Shown here piece after piece: positions 27,246 through 35,442 of a stretch of 64,000 bases of DNA. The translations under genes and the position numbers were made by a program. The notes beneath the pieces are model-generated. The model made no database searches. It saw only the letters and a list, made by a program, of their open reading frames with translations, and was not told the DNA's origin. This DNA is from Paenibacillus macerans (lineage in GTDB: Bacteria; Bacillota; Bacilli; Paenibacillales; Paenibacillaceae): assembly GCF_900454495.1 (NCBI RefSeq), contig NZ_UGSI01000001.1, positions 1,736,001 through 1,800,000 of the forward strand. Direction: 5' to 3'. Position 1 is the stretch's first letter. Every line of letters starts with the position of its first letter.

Positions 27246-27412
27246 TCATTTGCACTCCTCTTCCTCATTCTGTTTGCAACTCTATCATGAAGCATTAGCA
27301 TGTTGTCATCGGAAAAACTACCCTGATAGTACTTTTTAAACTCATTTCAGTCAATTATGTGCTCCTCCATAATAGGAGTTATAAACTGAACCTGATTGTA
27401 AAGGGGTGACCA

Positions 27413-27748
27413 ATGATGAGTGTGTACGATAGAAAGAAGGTAGGACAGCGCATTCGGAAACAGCGAGAAGCTTTGGATATCTCGCGAGAACAAATGGCCG
27501 AGTATATTGGGAGAGTCCCCAGATTCTGTGCCGATATTGAACGCGGACAAGCCGGCATGTCCATTGAAACCATGCTTCGTATTTGTACCCTGCTGAAACT
27601 ATCCCCAAATGAGTTGTTGCTGGAGCAAGAGACAAATAGCAAAAGCAATGATACCGAACTGATTTTAGCTGCACTAAACCAATGTACTGAAAAGCAACGA
27701 AACGATGCCCTGGCGCTTTTGAGGCTCTTTTTGGCAGCCATCCGGTAA
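27413..27748 (+). CDS. XRE-type HTH regulator
   Basis: 111 residues. HTH at about 10-65: VGQRIRKQREALDISREQMA, RFCADIERGQAGMSIETMLRI. The C-terminal half QCTEKQRNDALALLRLFL is a short helix. AAAGGGGTG lies before ATGATG. It is the only plus-strand gene inside the transfer block, divergent from the Spo0E-like gene across a 167-base gap and convergent with the VirB6-like gene, so it likely controls the leftward promoter of the PrgI-VirB4 group. Confidence 0.9.
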   Translation: MMSVYDRKKVGQRIRKQREALDISREQMAEYIGRVPRFCADIERGQAGMSIETMLRICTLLKLSPNELLLEQETNSKSNDTELILAALNQCTEKQRNDALALLRLFLAAIR

Positions 27749-27789
27749 TACTCCCCGAACTGCCTTCCCTCCCGTCAGCATGCCTTCGA

Positions 27790-28629
27790 TTACAGCCCCA
27801 TCATCTCCCGCACGATCCGATCCGCCATTTTCACCATGCCGACGAGAACCAGCATGTTGAAAATCAGTTCGCCAATGTACGTCCAGACCATGGTCACCGC
27901 CTGTGCGCCTTCGTTCACGACCGATGGCGCGGTAGCAAATGCCGAAAAAACAATGCAAGCCAGCACAATGATCGCCCCTTCTAAACAAACGGCGGCATAT
28001 CCCTTTAAAAAGGACCTGCCGATGGATTGGGTCGGCTCCCCAGCAAACGATGAGAGGGGGACAGGAGCAATGGCTGTGTAAATATAGAGACGAAAAAAAC
28101 GGCCGTAAACAGAGAGAATCATAATAAACGATAAAACGGTGATGAACATGCTGCCTAGCAGCGTTACCACCCACAGCGGAATGCTTTGCCAGAAGCCCAC
28201 ATCTTGAATCGCTTGGACAATCGTATCCGGCAGTGTCATCATGTCCGATGAACCAAATCCCGACCGGCCAATCATGGCGGCAATGATGCCCTGTACAATC
28301 GAAAATAGCGCCATCATCAATTCCAGACCATACGTGACCGCCGCCTTGGCCAAAATAAATCGAACAAATAACTTCACGGCAACCTCCGGTCGTTTCATTT
28401 CCGCAAAGTTACCGGTCGTTTTCATCACGCCAATCACAAAAAACAATACCAGCAAGGCCAATCCCGTAGCTTGCAACGCACCGTGAATATCTAAGATGAC
28501 GCGCCATATACCACCGCCTTTAAAATCCGCCGGCGACTCGGTGACCAACTCCCAAATCTCCGACATTTTATCATTCCAGGTCTCTAATGCATTTTCGAGA
28601 TTGTCGATGATCCAACTGTTCTTAGACAC
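27790..28629 (-). CDS. VirB6-like polytopic conjugal transfer protein
   Basis: About 279 residues with six or so membrane helices (GALQATGLALLVLFFVIGVM; PLWVVTLLGSMFITVLSFIMIL; CLEGAIIVLACIVFSAFA). The central SVYGRFFRLYIYTAIAPVPL motif is typical of the VirB6/TrbL-like proteins of Tn1549-type elements. GTG at 28627-28629 is preferred, 7 bases after GGGGGAG. Forms the inner part of the mating channel. Confidence 0.88.
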   Translation of the reverse strand: MSKNSWIIDNLENALETWNDKMSEIWELVTESPADFKGGGIWRVILDIHGALQATGLALLVLFFVIGVMKTTGNFAEMKRPEVAVKLFVRFILAKAAVTYGLELMMALFSIVQGIIAAMIGRSGFGSSDMMTLPDTIVQAIQDVGFWQSIPLWVVTLLGSMFITVLSFIMILSVYGRFFRLYIYTAIAPVPLSSFAGEPTQSIGRSFLKGYAAVCLEGAIIVLACIVFSAFATAPSVVNEGAQAVTMVWTYIGELIFNMLVLVGMVKMADRIVREMMGL

Positions 28630-28695
28630 ATTCACCCTCCCCCCAGATTCGGGGAACAAACCGCTGGCTTATTCCCCGAATGCGAATACCCGTAC

Positions 28696-28998
28696 TTATC
28701 CGGCAATCAGGTTGAGAATTTCCTTCGTAAAGGTAATGACCACGCCACCGGCGAGTGTTAAGAACCCGTTAGCTCTTTGGGTAGGGTCGTGAGACTTGAA
28801 AGACAAACCAATCTGCACAATGCCAAAACCCAAAATAATCATGCCCACAGCCCGGATCAGGCCAAAAATAAAATCAGACAAATTATTCACGGTAGTCATC
28901 GGATCATTCGCGTATGCAGGTGTAGCAAAGCTCCCCACCAGCACGCAAACCATGTACAGCGTCATCCATCGTTTCCATCGATGTTTCACGTTCATCAT
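28696..28998 (-). CDS. Maff2-family, VirB2-like small membrane protein
   Basis: 100 residues: signal peptide ending ATPAYAND (cut near 31), then two hydrophobic helices (FIFGLIRAVGMIILGFGIVQIG; LAGGVVITF) and a loop with SHDPTQRANGF, the Maff2 pattern. By position and form it is a pilin-like VirB2/TrbC equivalent. Overlaps the VirD4 stop by ATGA. Confidence 0.88.
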   Translation of the reverse strand: MMNVKHRWKRWMTLYMVCVLVGSFATPAYANDPMTTVNNLSDFIFGLIRAVGMIILGFGIVQIGLSFKSHDPTQRANGFLTLAGGVVITFTKEILNLIAG

Positions 28999-30764
28999 TC
29001 CTTTCCTAAAAATAATGACTCCACTTCATCCTCTGCCAACAGCTCGTAATCTCCGTCTTCATGAAGCTGCACCGATAACCAGTCGATGGCATAATCCGTA
29101 CCTCCATGCTGGAACGGCGAAGCCTGGCCATCCGTTGTAAGCTCGATGTTCGGATGCCGCAGCAAATCATACTTGTCATCCTGTATCGGTCGTTCTCCAC
29201 GAATAAAGAGCAGGGCATAGCGGTTATCCAACATCCGCACTTCGTCCGGGGTCAACAATTCTCTTCCCGAATGCTGGTAATTGATCGAATAGTTACCGCT
29301 GCGCCCCTTGCTCTCACCATAGGTGTTGGTGTCAATCGTTTCCTTGCCGAGCAGTTCCGACACATATTTGTGTGTGGATTGTTCATTGCCTCCCAAGTAC
29401 AAAAACACATCGCAGTTGCCGACAATCGACTCCCAGGCATCCTTGTACAACGCTTTAAGTTGCGCCAGGTTTTGAAGGATAATCGACACCGAAATTTCCC
29501 GACTCCGCATGGTCGACAGCAGCTTGTCAAATTCATCTGGCAACGCCACATTGGCAAACTCGTCCATTACAAAATGAACATGCGTAGGCAGCCTCCCACC
29601 ATGCCGGTAATCCGCTTCATACATGAGCGATTGAAAAAGCTGCGTGTACAGCATGCCGACGATGAAGTTAAAGCTGCTGTCGTTGTCGGGGATGACGGCA
29701 AACAAGGCAGTTTTTTTCGTACCCATGCGGGGCAAGTCCAATTCATCCACCGTACTCATGCCCGCGATGCTGGTCAGATTAAACTTCTCCAGCCGTACGC
29801 CAAGCCCGATCAAAATGGATTTGGCCGTTTTTCCGGCAGCCAATTTGAAAATGTTGTACTGTTTGACCGCCAAATGCTCCGGGTCGCGCATCTCCAACCG
29901 CTCGAACAACTCGTCCAGCGGACTCTGATAGGTCTCATCTTCCTCCCGCACTTCCGCCGCGGCGATCATTTCCATAATCATCGGAAAGTTTTGTTCCTCC
30001 GGCGGCGCTTCATAAAGCAAGTACAACATAAGCGCCTCCAGCAGCGCTGTTTCCGAACGCTCCCAGAAGGGATCGTTCGTGTTGCTGTTTTTGGGTGTCG
30101 TATTGCGAATCAGGTTGGTCACCAATTTCAAGACATCCTTGTCGTCCTGCAAATAGACAAACGGGTTATAGCCATGCGAACGATGCGGGTGAATCAGGTC
30201 CAGCACTTTGATGTCATAGCCTTTGGCTTTAAGCAGATGACCGGTGTCCCGCAATATTTCCCCCTTTGGGTCCAGAACGACATAAGAGGTCGAGGCTTGC
30301 ATCACATTCGGCTTAGCATAGAACCGTGTTTTGCCCGCGCCGGAGCCGCCGACAACCAACACGTTCAGGTTCCGGCGATGCTTGCGGCCATCCAGACCGA
30401 TTTTGACCCGCTGCGTCAAAATTTTGTTTTGTTCCGTCCGTCTGTCTCGATACTTGGCATTGACGGTTTTCGCTCGGCCCCAGCGGGCGCTGCCGTGCTC
30501 TTCCCGCCGACGATAATTCCGTGGTGTCGCCAAATAAACCCCAGCGCAAAGCCCATAGATCAGCGCAAAAATCAACAAGCAGCGGGGCGTATCGTCCACC
30601 CACTCTATGTTAAGCGGCTGGCGCATCGCCGTGCTGAGATGGACCAACATACTCGGCAATCCTTCTGACCATGCGGGAGCAACCAACAGTGCCAACCAGA
30701 TGACGGGAATAAAAAAAGCCGCAAAGAGTATCAAATTACTCCTTGCGGCTTCATCGCGTTTCAT
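28995..30764 (-). CDS. VirD4-like coupling protein
   Basis: 589 residues. Two N-terminal membrane helices, Walker A GGSGAGKT at about 137-145, Walker B HFVMDEFANV near 400, further motifs SILIGLGVR and YLGGNEQSTHKYVSELLG. Couples the relaxosome to the type IV channel. GGAGG lies 4-5 bases before the ATG. Overlaps the small gene upstream by 14 bases. Confidence 0.95.
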   Translation of the reverse strand: MKRDEAARSNLILFAAFFIPVIWLALLVAPAWSEGLPSMLVHLSTAMRQPLNIEWVDDTPRCLLIFALIYGLCAGVYLATPRNYRRREEHGSARWGRAKTVNAKYRDRRTEQNKILTQRVKIGLDGRKHRRNLNVLVVGGSGAGKTRFYAKPNVMQASTSYVVLDPKGEILRDTGHLLKAKGYDIKVLDLIHPHRSHGYNPFVYLQDDKDVLKLVTNLIRNTTPKNSNTNDPFWERSETALLEALMLYLLYEAPPEEQNFPMIMEMIAAAEVREEDETYQSPLDELFERLEMRDPEHLAVKQYNIFKLAAGKTAKSILIGLGVRLEKFNLTSIAGMSTVDELDLPRMGTKKTALFAVIPDNDSSFNFIVGMLYTQLFQSLMYEADYRHGGRLPTHVHFVMDEFANVALPDEFDKLLSTMRSREISVSIILQNLAQLKALYKDAWESIVGNCDVFLYLGGNEQSTHKYVSELLGKETIDTNTYGESKGRSGNYSINYQHSGRELLTPDEVRMLDNRYALLFIRGERPIQDDKYDLLRHPNIELTTDGQASPFQHGGTDYAIDWLSVQLHEDGDYELLAEDEVESLFLGKE

Positions 30765-30942
30765 AATGCCTCCAGCGCTTTTTATTTAGAAGTGGGGCAT
30801 CAATCATTTTTAACAATAAATCATCCACGGCATCCGTCGGTCGTTTCTCACCGATTAAGTCATTTCGTAACGCATTCAGCGCATGGACGACTATCCCGTG
30901 CTCATAATGATTCAAAGACAAGATTCGTTCCTGTTTTTTCAT
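30751..30942 (-). CDS. Small conserved protein upstream of VirD4
   Basis: 63 residues: MKKQERILSLNHYEHGIVV, HALNALRNDLIGEKRPTDAV and DDLLLKMIDAP. A similar small ORF accompanies coupling-protein genes in Tn1549-like elements. GGAGGGAG lies before the ATG at 30940-30942. Function unknown. Confidence 0.75.
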   Translation of the reverse strand: MKKQERILSLNHYEHGIVVHALNALRNDLIGEKRPTDAVDDLLLKMIDAPLLNKKRWRHYETR

Positions 30943-30963
30943 AGCACTCCCTCCAGACAAAAC

Positions 30964-31869
30964 TTAGCGAACCGGATCGTATCGTTTAGGCTGGCGCTGT
31001 TGTGACAGGTTCCGGTTCATTCTCTGGGATGTTTGTTGAAAAGCTTCCTTCATGAGCGTCAACTCGGCACGAACTTGCTGCGGTTCCAACCCGTTCCACT
31101 TCTCCGGCGCTCGATCAAAGCGGAAGGTGTCGGTTGCAACACCAAATTGCCTGCACAACATATAAGAAGCGGAGTAGGCAACAAACTCGTTATCTGAGCG
31201 GTTGTACCGTCCATCGCCACGATCCAGTTCAGCATGTGTCAGTTCTTGGGCAAGCGCTCGAAAAATATCGCCGGCCTCAAGCCCGCGACGAATGGTAATG
31301 TTTTTTGTATCTGGCTGATAGAACGCGTGCTTTACCGATGGCAACGCATCACCAATGCCAATCGGAACAGGGGCGAGGTCAATTAACGCTTTAATACGGG
31401 CGCGATCATCCGGGAATGCCGGTTCTTCCCGTTTCAACGCGGCGGTCGTTTGCGCAATATCAAACATCTTTTTCGGATTGTAGCTGATACCGGTGCTGCC
31501 ATCCTGCTTTTGATAGGTTTCGTCCGGTTCCAGAATGTAAAACCCTGTTTCCTTTCGACGAATGAATACCCCTTGTTCCTTCCATGTGTCAAAATCGGCA
31601 ATGCGAGTCGCGTTTGGCCGCTGCGCCAGAATCAGCAACGCATTGGCCACGCTATAGCGGTCAAAGCGGCTCTGGACATCCAAATATTGCTGGAACGCCT
31701 CACCGTTCTGCATCACCGACAAGGTGGTGGCATCAATCGTATCATATGTCCATTGCCGCAGCTCCTGTTTCTTTTGCACCCATGCTTCTTTATCGAAGGA
31801 TGGTTCGGTTGTACGGAAAGAAGAGGAAGCCGCAGCATCCTGTCGGAATAAATCATCCAGTTCGCTCAT
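30964..31869 (-). CDS. ArdC-like protein with altered metallopeptidase motif
   Basis: 301 residues. Residues about 30-120 (FQQYLDVQSRFDRYSVANAL, ILAQRPNATRIADFDTW) match the ssDNA-binding N-terminal domain of ArdC anti-restriction proteins; the C-terminal half carries AQELTHAELD where a zincin HExxH is expected. The first His is Gln here (QELTH), so the protease-like centre may be inactive. ArdC-type proteins protect incoming DNA during conjugation. Its start overlaps the stop of PcfB (ATGA). Confidence 0.75.
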   Translation of the reverse strand: MSELDDLFRQDAAASSSFRTTEPSFDKEAWVQKKQELRQWTYDTIDATTLSVMQNGEAFQQYLDVQSRFDRYSVANALLILAQRPNATRIADFDTWKEQGVFIRRKETGFYILEPDETYQKQDGSTGISYNPKKMFDIAQTTAALKREEPAFPDDRARIKALIDLAPVPIGIGDALPSVKHAFYQPDTKNITIRRGLEAGDIFRALAQELTHAELDRGDGRYNRSDNEFVAYSASYMLCRQFGVATDTFRFDRAPEKWNGLEPQQVRAELTLMKEAFQQTSQRMNRNLSQQRQPKRYDPVR

Positions 31870-32741
31870 TTGGCTTTCCCTCGCTTTCGTCCTTTTGCTT
31901 TGTTGGCTTGTTGTTTATCGGCGGCTATCCGCTCCTTTCGAGACGGCAACGGTTCCGCTTGTTCCCGCGGCTGTCTGTCTTTCTCCCATATCCTTTGCTG
32001 CCGGTTCTCTTCGCGTATTTCCCGCAATAATTGACGGACGGACACTCGCTCCGGCTCTTGACGAGAAGGTGGATCAGTATCCCTTGCGGTAACCTCGTTG
32101 CGCTCGAAGGTATTCTCGGACGGATGGGACGTTTCCGCCGGTTCCTTCTCCGCTGTTGAATGGTCGTCCTCCGATGGAGTCGGCTCCGGCAGTTCGGACT
32201 TTCCCATCAATTCATCCAACAAGTCGTCCGTATTCCTTTCTTCTGCGATTTCCTTCGACAGCTCTTGTTCCTGAACTTGCTCGTGACCTGGTTCATGTCC
32301 TTGTTCCACAGCAGGAGCTTCGGACATTCCATTGGATTTTTCAATTTCACTCTTAATTTTGGCGGTATCCACAGTGGCCAAGTGGAAACGCTCCACGTTC
32401 CGATTGATTTTGGACGCATCCTCCGCCCGGACCATCACATCGCACATCCCGTCCACGTTCTTTTTGTCGCGCAAAGCACAGTACAACACGCCATACCGCT
32501 TGGCTTCCTTGCAGAAGGTTGCCAGGTCTTCGTTCTTGACCGCAAATACCTTTAATTCTTTCCCACTGCGCAGCAAACTCTCCAACCGGATGCTGCCCTT
32601 TGTTCGTTTTTGTCCTTGCAAGGCCGCAAACAAATATACCGCCAAATGCTTAGCGCCTTCGCCGGAAATCTTGGCCATGACTTCGATGCTTTTCAAGCTC
32701 ATGTTGACAACCTGATTGGCGGCTTCCGTTTCGGTACTCAT
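31866..32741 (-). CDS. PcfB-family (DUF3801) conjugation accessory protein
   Basis: 291 residues. The N-terminal 150 residues (GEGAKHLAVYLFAALQ; FAVKNEDLATFCKEAKRYGVLYCALRDK; DVMVRAEDASKINRNVERF) are the DUF3801/PcfB domain. The C-terminal half is charged and low complexity. ATG at 32739-32741 has AAAGGAGG 9 bases upstream. In pCF10 PcfB helps dock the relaxosome on the coupling protein. Confidence 0.9.
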   Translation of the reverse strand: MSTETEAANQVVNMSLKSIEVMAKISGEGAKHLAVYLFAALQGQKRTKGSIRLESLLRSGKELKVFAVKNEDLATFCKEAKRYGVLYCALRDKKNVDGMCDVMVRAEDASKINRNVERFHLATVDTAKIKSEIEKSNGMSEAPAVEQGHEPGHEQVQEQELSKEIAEERNTDDLLDELMGKSELPEPTPSEDDHSTAEKEPAETSHPSENTFERNEVTARDTDPPSRQEPERVSVRQLLREIREENRQQRIWEKDRQPREQAEPLPSRKERIAADKQQANKAKGRKRGKAK

Positions 32742-34056
32742 CGAAAATTTCCTCCTTTCGATCCTGTGCGCCACTTCTGTTTAACGTCTCTCGTAATTCT
32801 CCTGATCGCTCCAAAATGCCTTGAACCAGCTTCACCTCCTTTCGAAGCGAGGCAAGCCGTTTAGAACAAACAGCAATTTGCGTTTTGTATTGTTCTCGCT
32901 GGCCAGCATCCTTGCAGCGGCGAATTCGGTTGTACAACGACTTGCGCTTCAGGTGCAGGGATTGGATCTGTTCCTCCAACCTGTCACGGAAAGCGAGAAG
33001 CTCCTCTTGATGGGTGAGGCGATACTTGCATAGCAGCTTGGTTTGCTCCATCAATACCGACAAGTGTCTCAAATCCTCCCGAAGTCTAAAGGATGGCTTT
33101 TTGACAGGCTTTCGTTTTCTAGGAAGCACACCCATTTCAAACAAGTAGCGGATATATAAAGCTTGCAAGCCGCGCAATTTGCGACCAGACCGAACATGGC
33201 TCTTACACATGGCACGTCGTCTGCGGACATGGGATGGCCTTTCCCGTTCAGGTATTCGGTTTCGCAATATTCGCTGCTTGATCGCTTCCTCGGTATAGCC
33301 ATCGCCTAGACTGCGCAAACGGACAAAGCGTGTCTTTCCAGGCGGCCGTATCGCCATATGTTTAACCGCCGTTTTTAGCTCATAACCTTGCTTTTGTAAA
33401 TGGGCAAAAAACTGTGTCATCGTCATGGAAGATGCAATAGCCTGATCGATGTCCTGCCGGATTAGCCCTCTCCATGTTGGCTTTCGCTCACGTTCCGCTT
33501 TCCATTCTCCATAATGCTTGGCTTTGCTCGGTTCGGGATGCTCAATCACCGATAGCGCATGTTCCTGGCAAAGCCGGTCGGATGTCTGCCTCAGCAGAGC
33601 ATAGGAAGCTTTGTTGTCGTAATACCGTTTCCCATCCACAAAGGAGACCGAGTTTAACACAAAGTGATTGTGCACATGCTGTTTATCCAAATGGGTCGAT
33701 ACGACGACTTCAAAGCGCTCCCCCCACAACTCCTGCGCTAACTTAACACCGATGGTATGAGCGATTTGCGGCGTTGTCTCCCCCGGCGCAAACGCTTGAT
33801 AGGCGTGAAAGGCCAAAATGCCGTCCGTCTTAAAAAACCGCCGCTTCGTCCGCTGCATCTGCTCATAAGCCGTTAACGGATCGCAGTTGACACCGCTGAC
33901 ATATAGTTGCTTCTCCGTTTTGGCATCCGCCTGTGTATAAGCGAGTACCTGCTCCAAACCACCTTCGCTACGTTCTGCTGTCTTGTCAGGATTTGCGGCG
34001 TAATCCAGCACCCGCTTAAGCCTGTCGGTCACCCCCCAGATTGCGGTCGTTGCCAC
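32650..34056 (-). CDS. MOBP-type relaxase
   Basis: 468 residues. N-terminal YAANPDKT and AYTQADAK segments, HUH-like metal motif HLDKQHVHNHFVLNS near 122-135, then a long helical, Arg/Lys-rich C-terminus. It nicks at oriT and pilots the strand. The start is a GTG 6 bases after GGGGGGGG; the last 90 bases overlap the PcfB start. The catalytic Tyr is probably one of the tyrosines in the first 45 residues, which I cannot settle. Confidence 0.92.
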   Translation of the reverse strand: MATTAIWGVTDRLKRVLDYAANPDKTAERSEGGLEQVLAYTQADAKTEKQLYVSGVNCDPLTAYEQMQRTKRRFFKTDGILAFHAYQAFAPGETTPQIAHTIGVKLAQELWGERFEVVVSTHLDKQHVHNHFVLNSVSFVDGKRYYDNKASYALLRQTSDRLCQEHALSVIEHPEPSKAKHYGEWKAERERKPTWRGLIRQDIDQAIASSMTMTQFFAHLQKQGYELKTAVKHMAIRPPGKTRFVRLRSLGDGYTEEAIKQRILRNRIPERERPSHVRRRRAMCKSHVRSGRKLRGLQALYIRYLFEMGVLPRKRKPVKKPSFRLREDLRHLSVLMEQTKLLCKYRLTHQEELLAFRDRLEEQIQSLHLKRKSLYNRIRRCKDAGQREQYKTQIAVCSKRLASLRKEVKLVQGILERSGELRETLNRSGAQDRKEEIFDEYRNGSRQSGCQHELEKHRSHGQDFRRRR

Positions 34057-34072
34057 GTGAAATCCCCCCCCC

Positions 34073-34429
34073 TTACGGCGGATGCACATTTGGATGCACT
34101 GGTGGTCTTCGTTCCGGTTCGGTTACAGCCTGTTGAATCTGCTGGACTGCGTGACGTAAGCGGTCGGCTTCCACCTGAAATGCAGCCCGTTCCAGATGTC
34201 CAGTCGTATGGGCCTTCACAGTGAGTTGATTCAGGTTATTCCCAATAGCGTTCAGTTCACGCATCATCGCGTAATAATCCAGGGGCGGTAGCGGTTTGGG
34301 AATATACCCATTGATCAATGCCCGAATGTACGCTTCCCGAGAAAGTCCCGTTTTTTTCACTTCTGTCATAAGGCGAGCATGCTCGCTTTCATTTAAGCGA
34401 ACCAGAAAAGAGATTGGTCGTTTCCTCAT
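34073..34429 (-). CDS. MobC-like relaxosome protein
   Basis: 118 residues. Ribbon-helix-helix N-terminus RKRPISFLVRLNESEHARLM, TGLSREAYIRALINGYIP, then the MobC signature NAIGNNLNQLTVKAHTTG. Binds oriT and helps the relaxase. Start uncertain between ATG at 34435 and 34429. 16 bases before the relaxase gene. Confidence 0.9.
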   Translation of the reverse strand: MRKRPISFLVRLNESEHARLMTEVKKTGLSREAYIRALINGYIPKPLPPLDYYAMMRELNAIGNNLNQLTVKAHTTGHLERAAFQVEADRLRHAVQQIQQAVTEPERRPPVHPNVHPP

Positions 34430-34439
34430 TTGCATCACC

Positions 34440-34640
34440 CCTTTCCGAACATGAGCTTCCGACAGAAAATCTCATCGCCGCGGATCAAATCGAGCATCAA
34501 ACAATTGCATCGTGCGAACGGGGTCTTAGGGGCTGTGCCACTAACAAGCGAATTTGGATATCCAAATTCAGTGCTTGCTGCAACACGAGACATCCGTCTC
34601 GCGTCGCCTTCAAGCACCTGCCGGGAAAAAGAGAGGACCC
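34440..34640. other. Candidate origin of transfer region with 20-bp palindrome
   Basis: The 250 bases just upstream of mobC contain no gene. They contain the perfect palindrome GAATTTGGATATCCAAATTC (34551-34570), flanked by AAGC and GCTT, and next to it a GC-rich stretch GCGAACGGGGTCTTAGGGGC at 34516-34535. An oriT next to mobC and relaxase with an inverted repeat beside the nick is usual for MOBP systems. The nick site is not identified. Confidence 0.45.
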
Positions 34641-34641
34641 C

Positions 34642-34677
34642 AAAAACACAAAAAGACGCCGATTCGCTCAGCGTCTT
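34642..34677 (-). terminator. Intrinsic terminator after the RelE-type toxin gene
   Basis: On the minus strand AAGACGC (34677-34671) pairs with GCGTCTT (34659-34653), followed by a T-rich tail TTTGTGTTTTT. It begins 17 bases after the toxin stop. Confidence 0.75.
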
Positions 34678-34693
34678 CCTCAGAACTTTTTTG

Positions 34694-35002
34694 TTATCGC
34701 ACCAACCAGCGGTAATCCTGGCGGCAGTCTACAATGAAATCGACATACACGATTTCATCCTGAATCTGATACAACACCAGATACCATTTTTCCACGAACA
34801 TCTTGTGATACTTGTTTGACGGAATAAATTCAGCTTCCAGAAAAGGATAGCGTTCCGGCATTTTCGCCAAGGAACGTATCGCTTGCAGCAATTCGTTTTT
34901 CGTTTTTCGCGCCGCATCCGGATTTTTTTCCGCAAGGAATCGCACATGAACCGCCAGCATTTGGCGGGCGCGATCGGAAACGACGATCTTATAACGGGGC
35001 AT
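34694..35002 (-). CDS. RelE/ParE-family toxin
   Basis: About 102 residues: MPRYKIVVSDRARQMLAVHV, ERYPFLEAEFIPSNKYHKMF, WYLVLYQIQDEIVYVDFIVD, CRQDYRWL. This is the ParE/RelE fold with C-terminal DCRQDYRWL as in the YoeB/ParE-like group. It overlaps the antitoxin gene end. Likely keeps the element in the population. Confidence 0.88.
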   Translation of the reverse strand: MPRYKIVVSDRARQMLAVHVRFLAEKNPDAARKTKNELLQAIRSLAKMPERYPFLEAEFIPSNKYHKMFVEKWYLVLYQIQDEIVYVDFIVDCRQDYRWLVR

Positions 35003-35279
35003 CTTTTCCATGCTGAACCTCGTCTATAATGCCCTCCAGGTAAGCGTCCAGTTCATCCGGCGTCACACCAACACGGCCCGCCAAACGATCCTCTTGCACA
35101 GCGAGCAGTTCTTCGCGCAGCTTTAACATCTTCTCGCGACGGGAAAACGTCTCAATGTCCATCACGACGAGATCGCCTTCACCGTTCTTGGTCAGATACA
35201 CCGGTTCCCCGGACGATTTGCATAGATCGGCGATTTCATTATAGTTTTGCCGGATACTGGCGGAAGGCTTGATAATCAT
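34989..35279 (-). CDS. Phd/YefM-family antitoxin
   Basis: About 96 residues: MIIKPSASIRQNYNEIADLC, SGEPVYLTKNGEGDLVVMDI, ETFSRREKMLKLREEL, the Phd/YefM N-terminal DNA-binding fold, followed by a toxin-binding tail. ATG at 35277-35279 has AAGGAG 8 bases upstream. Antitoxin before toxin with a short overlap. Confidence 0.9.
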   Translation of the reverse strand: MIIKPSASIRQNYNEIADLCKSSGEPVYLTKNGEGDLVVMDIETFSRREKMLKLREELLAVQEDRLAGRVGVTPDELDAYLEGIIDEVQHGKDAPL

Positions 35280-35410
35280 CTTGGTCACTCCTTGATAGCT
35301 GTATATTGATTTTATTATACCTATTACATGCTATACAATCAATGCAGTTGCGCTTATCCTCAATCTATTCACATCTTATCCACATGCTGCGAAAATTTTC
35401 CGTAACCCAT

Positions 35411-35438
35411 AAAAAAAGACACCAACCGTTCAGCGTCT
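35411..35438 (-). terminator. Terminator after the TOPRIM gene
   Basis: On the minus strand AGACGC...GTGTCT followed by TTTTTTT. Sequence similar to the terminator at 34642-34677 (shared AAAAAGAC and CAGCGTCT), so both ends may derive from one repeated element. Confidence 0.6.
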
Positions 35439-35442
35439 ACCG

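Noticed and set aside
29106..30668. 520-codon open frame on the plus strand
   Set aside because: Lies entirely antisense to the VirD4 gene, no ribosome site, no domain; a by-product of codon use.
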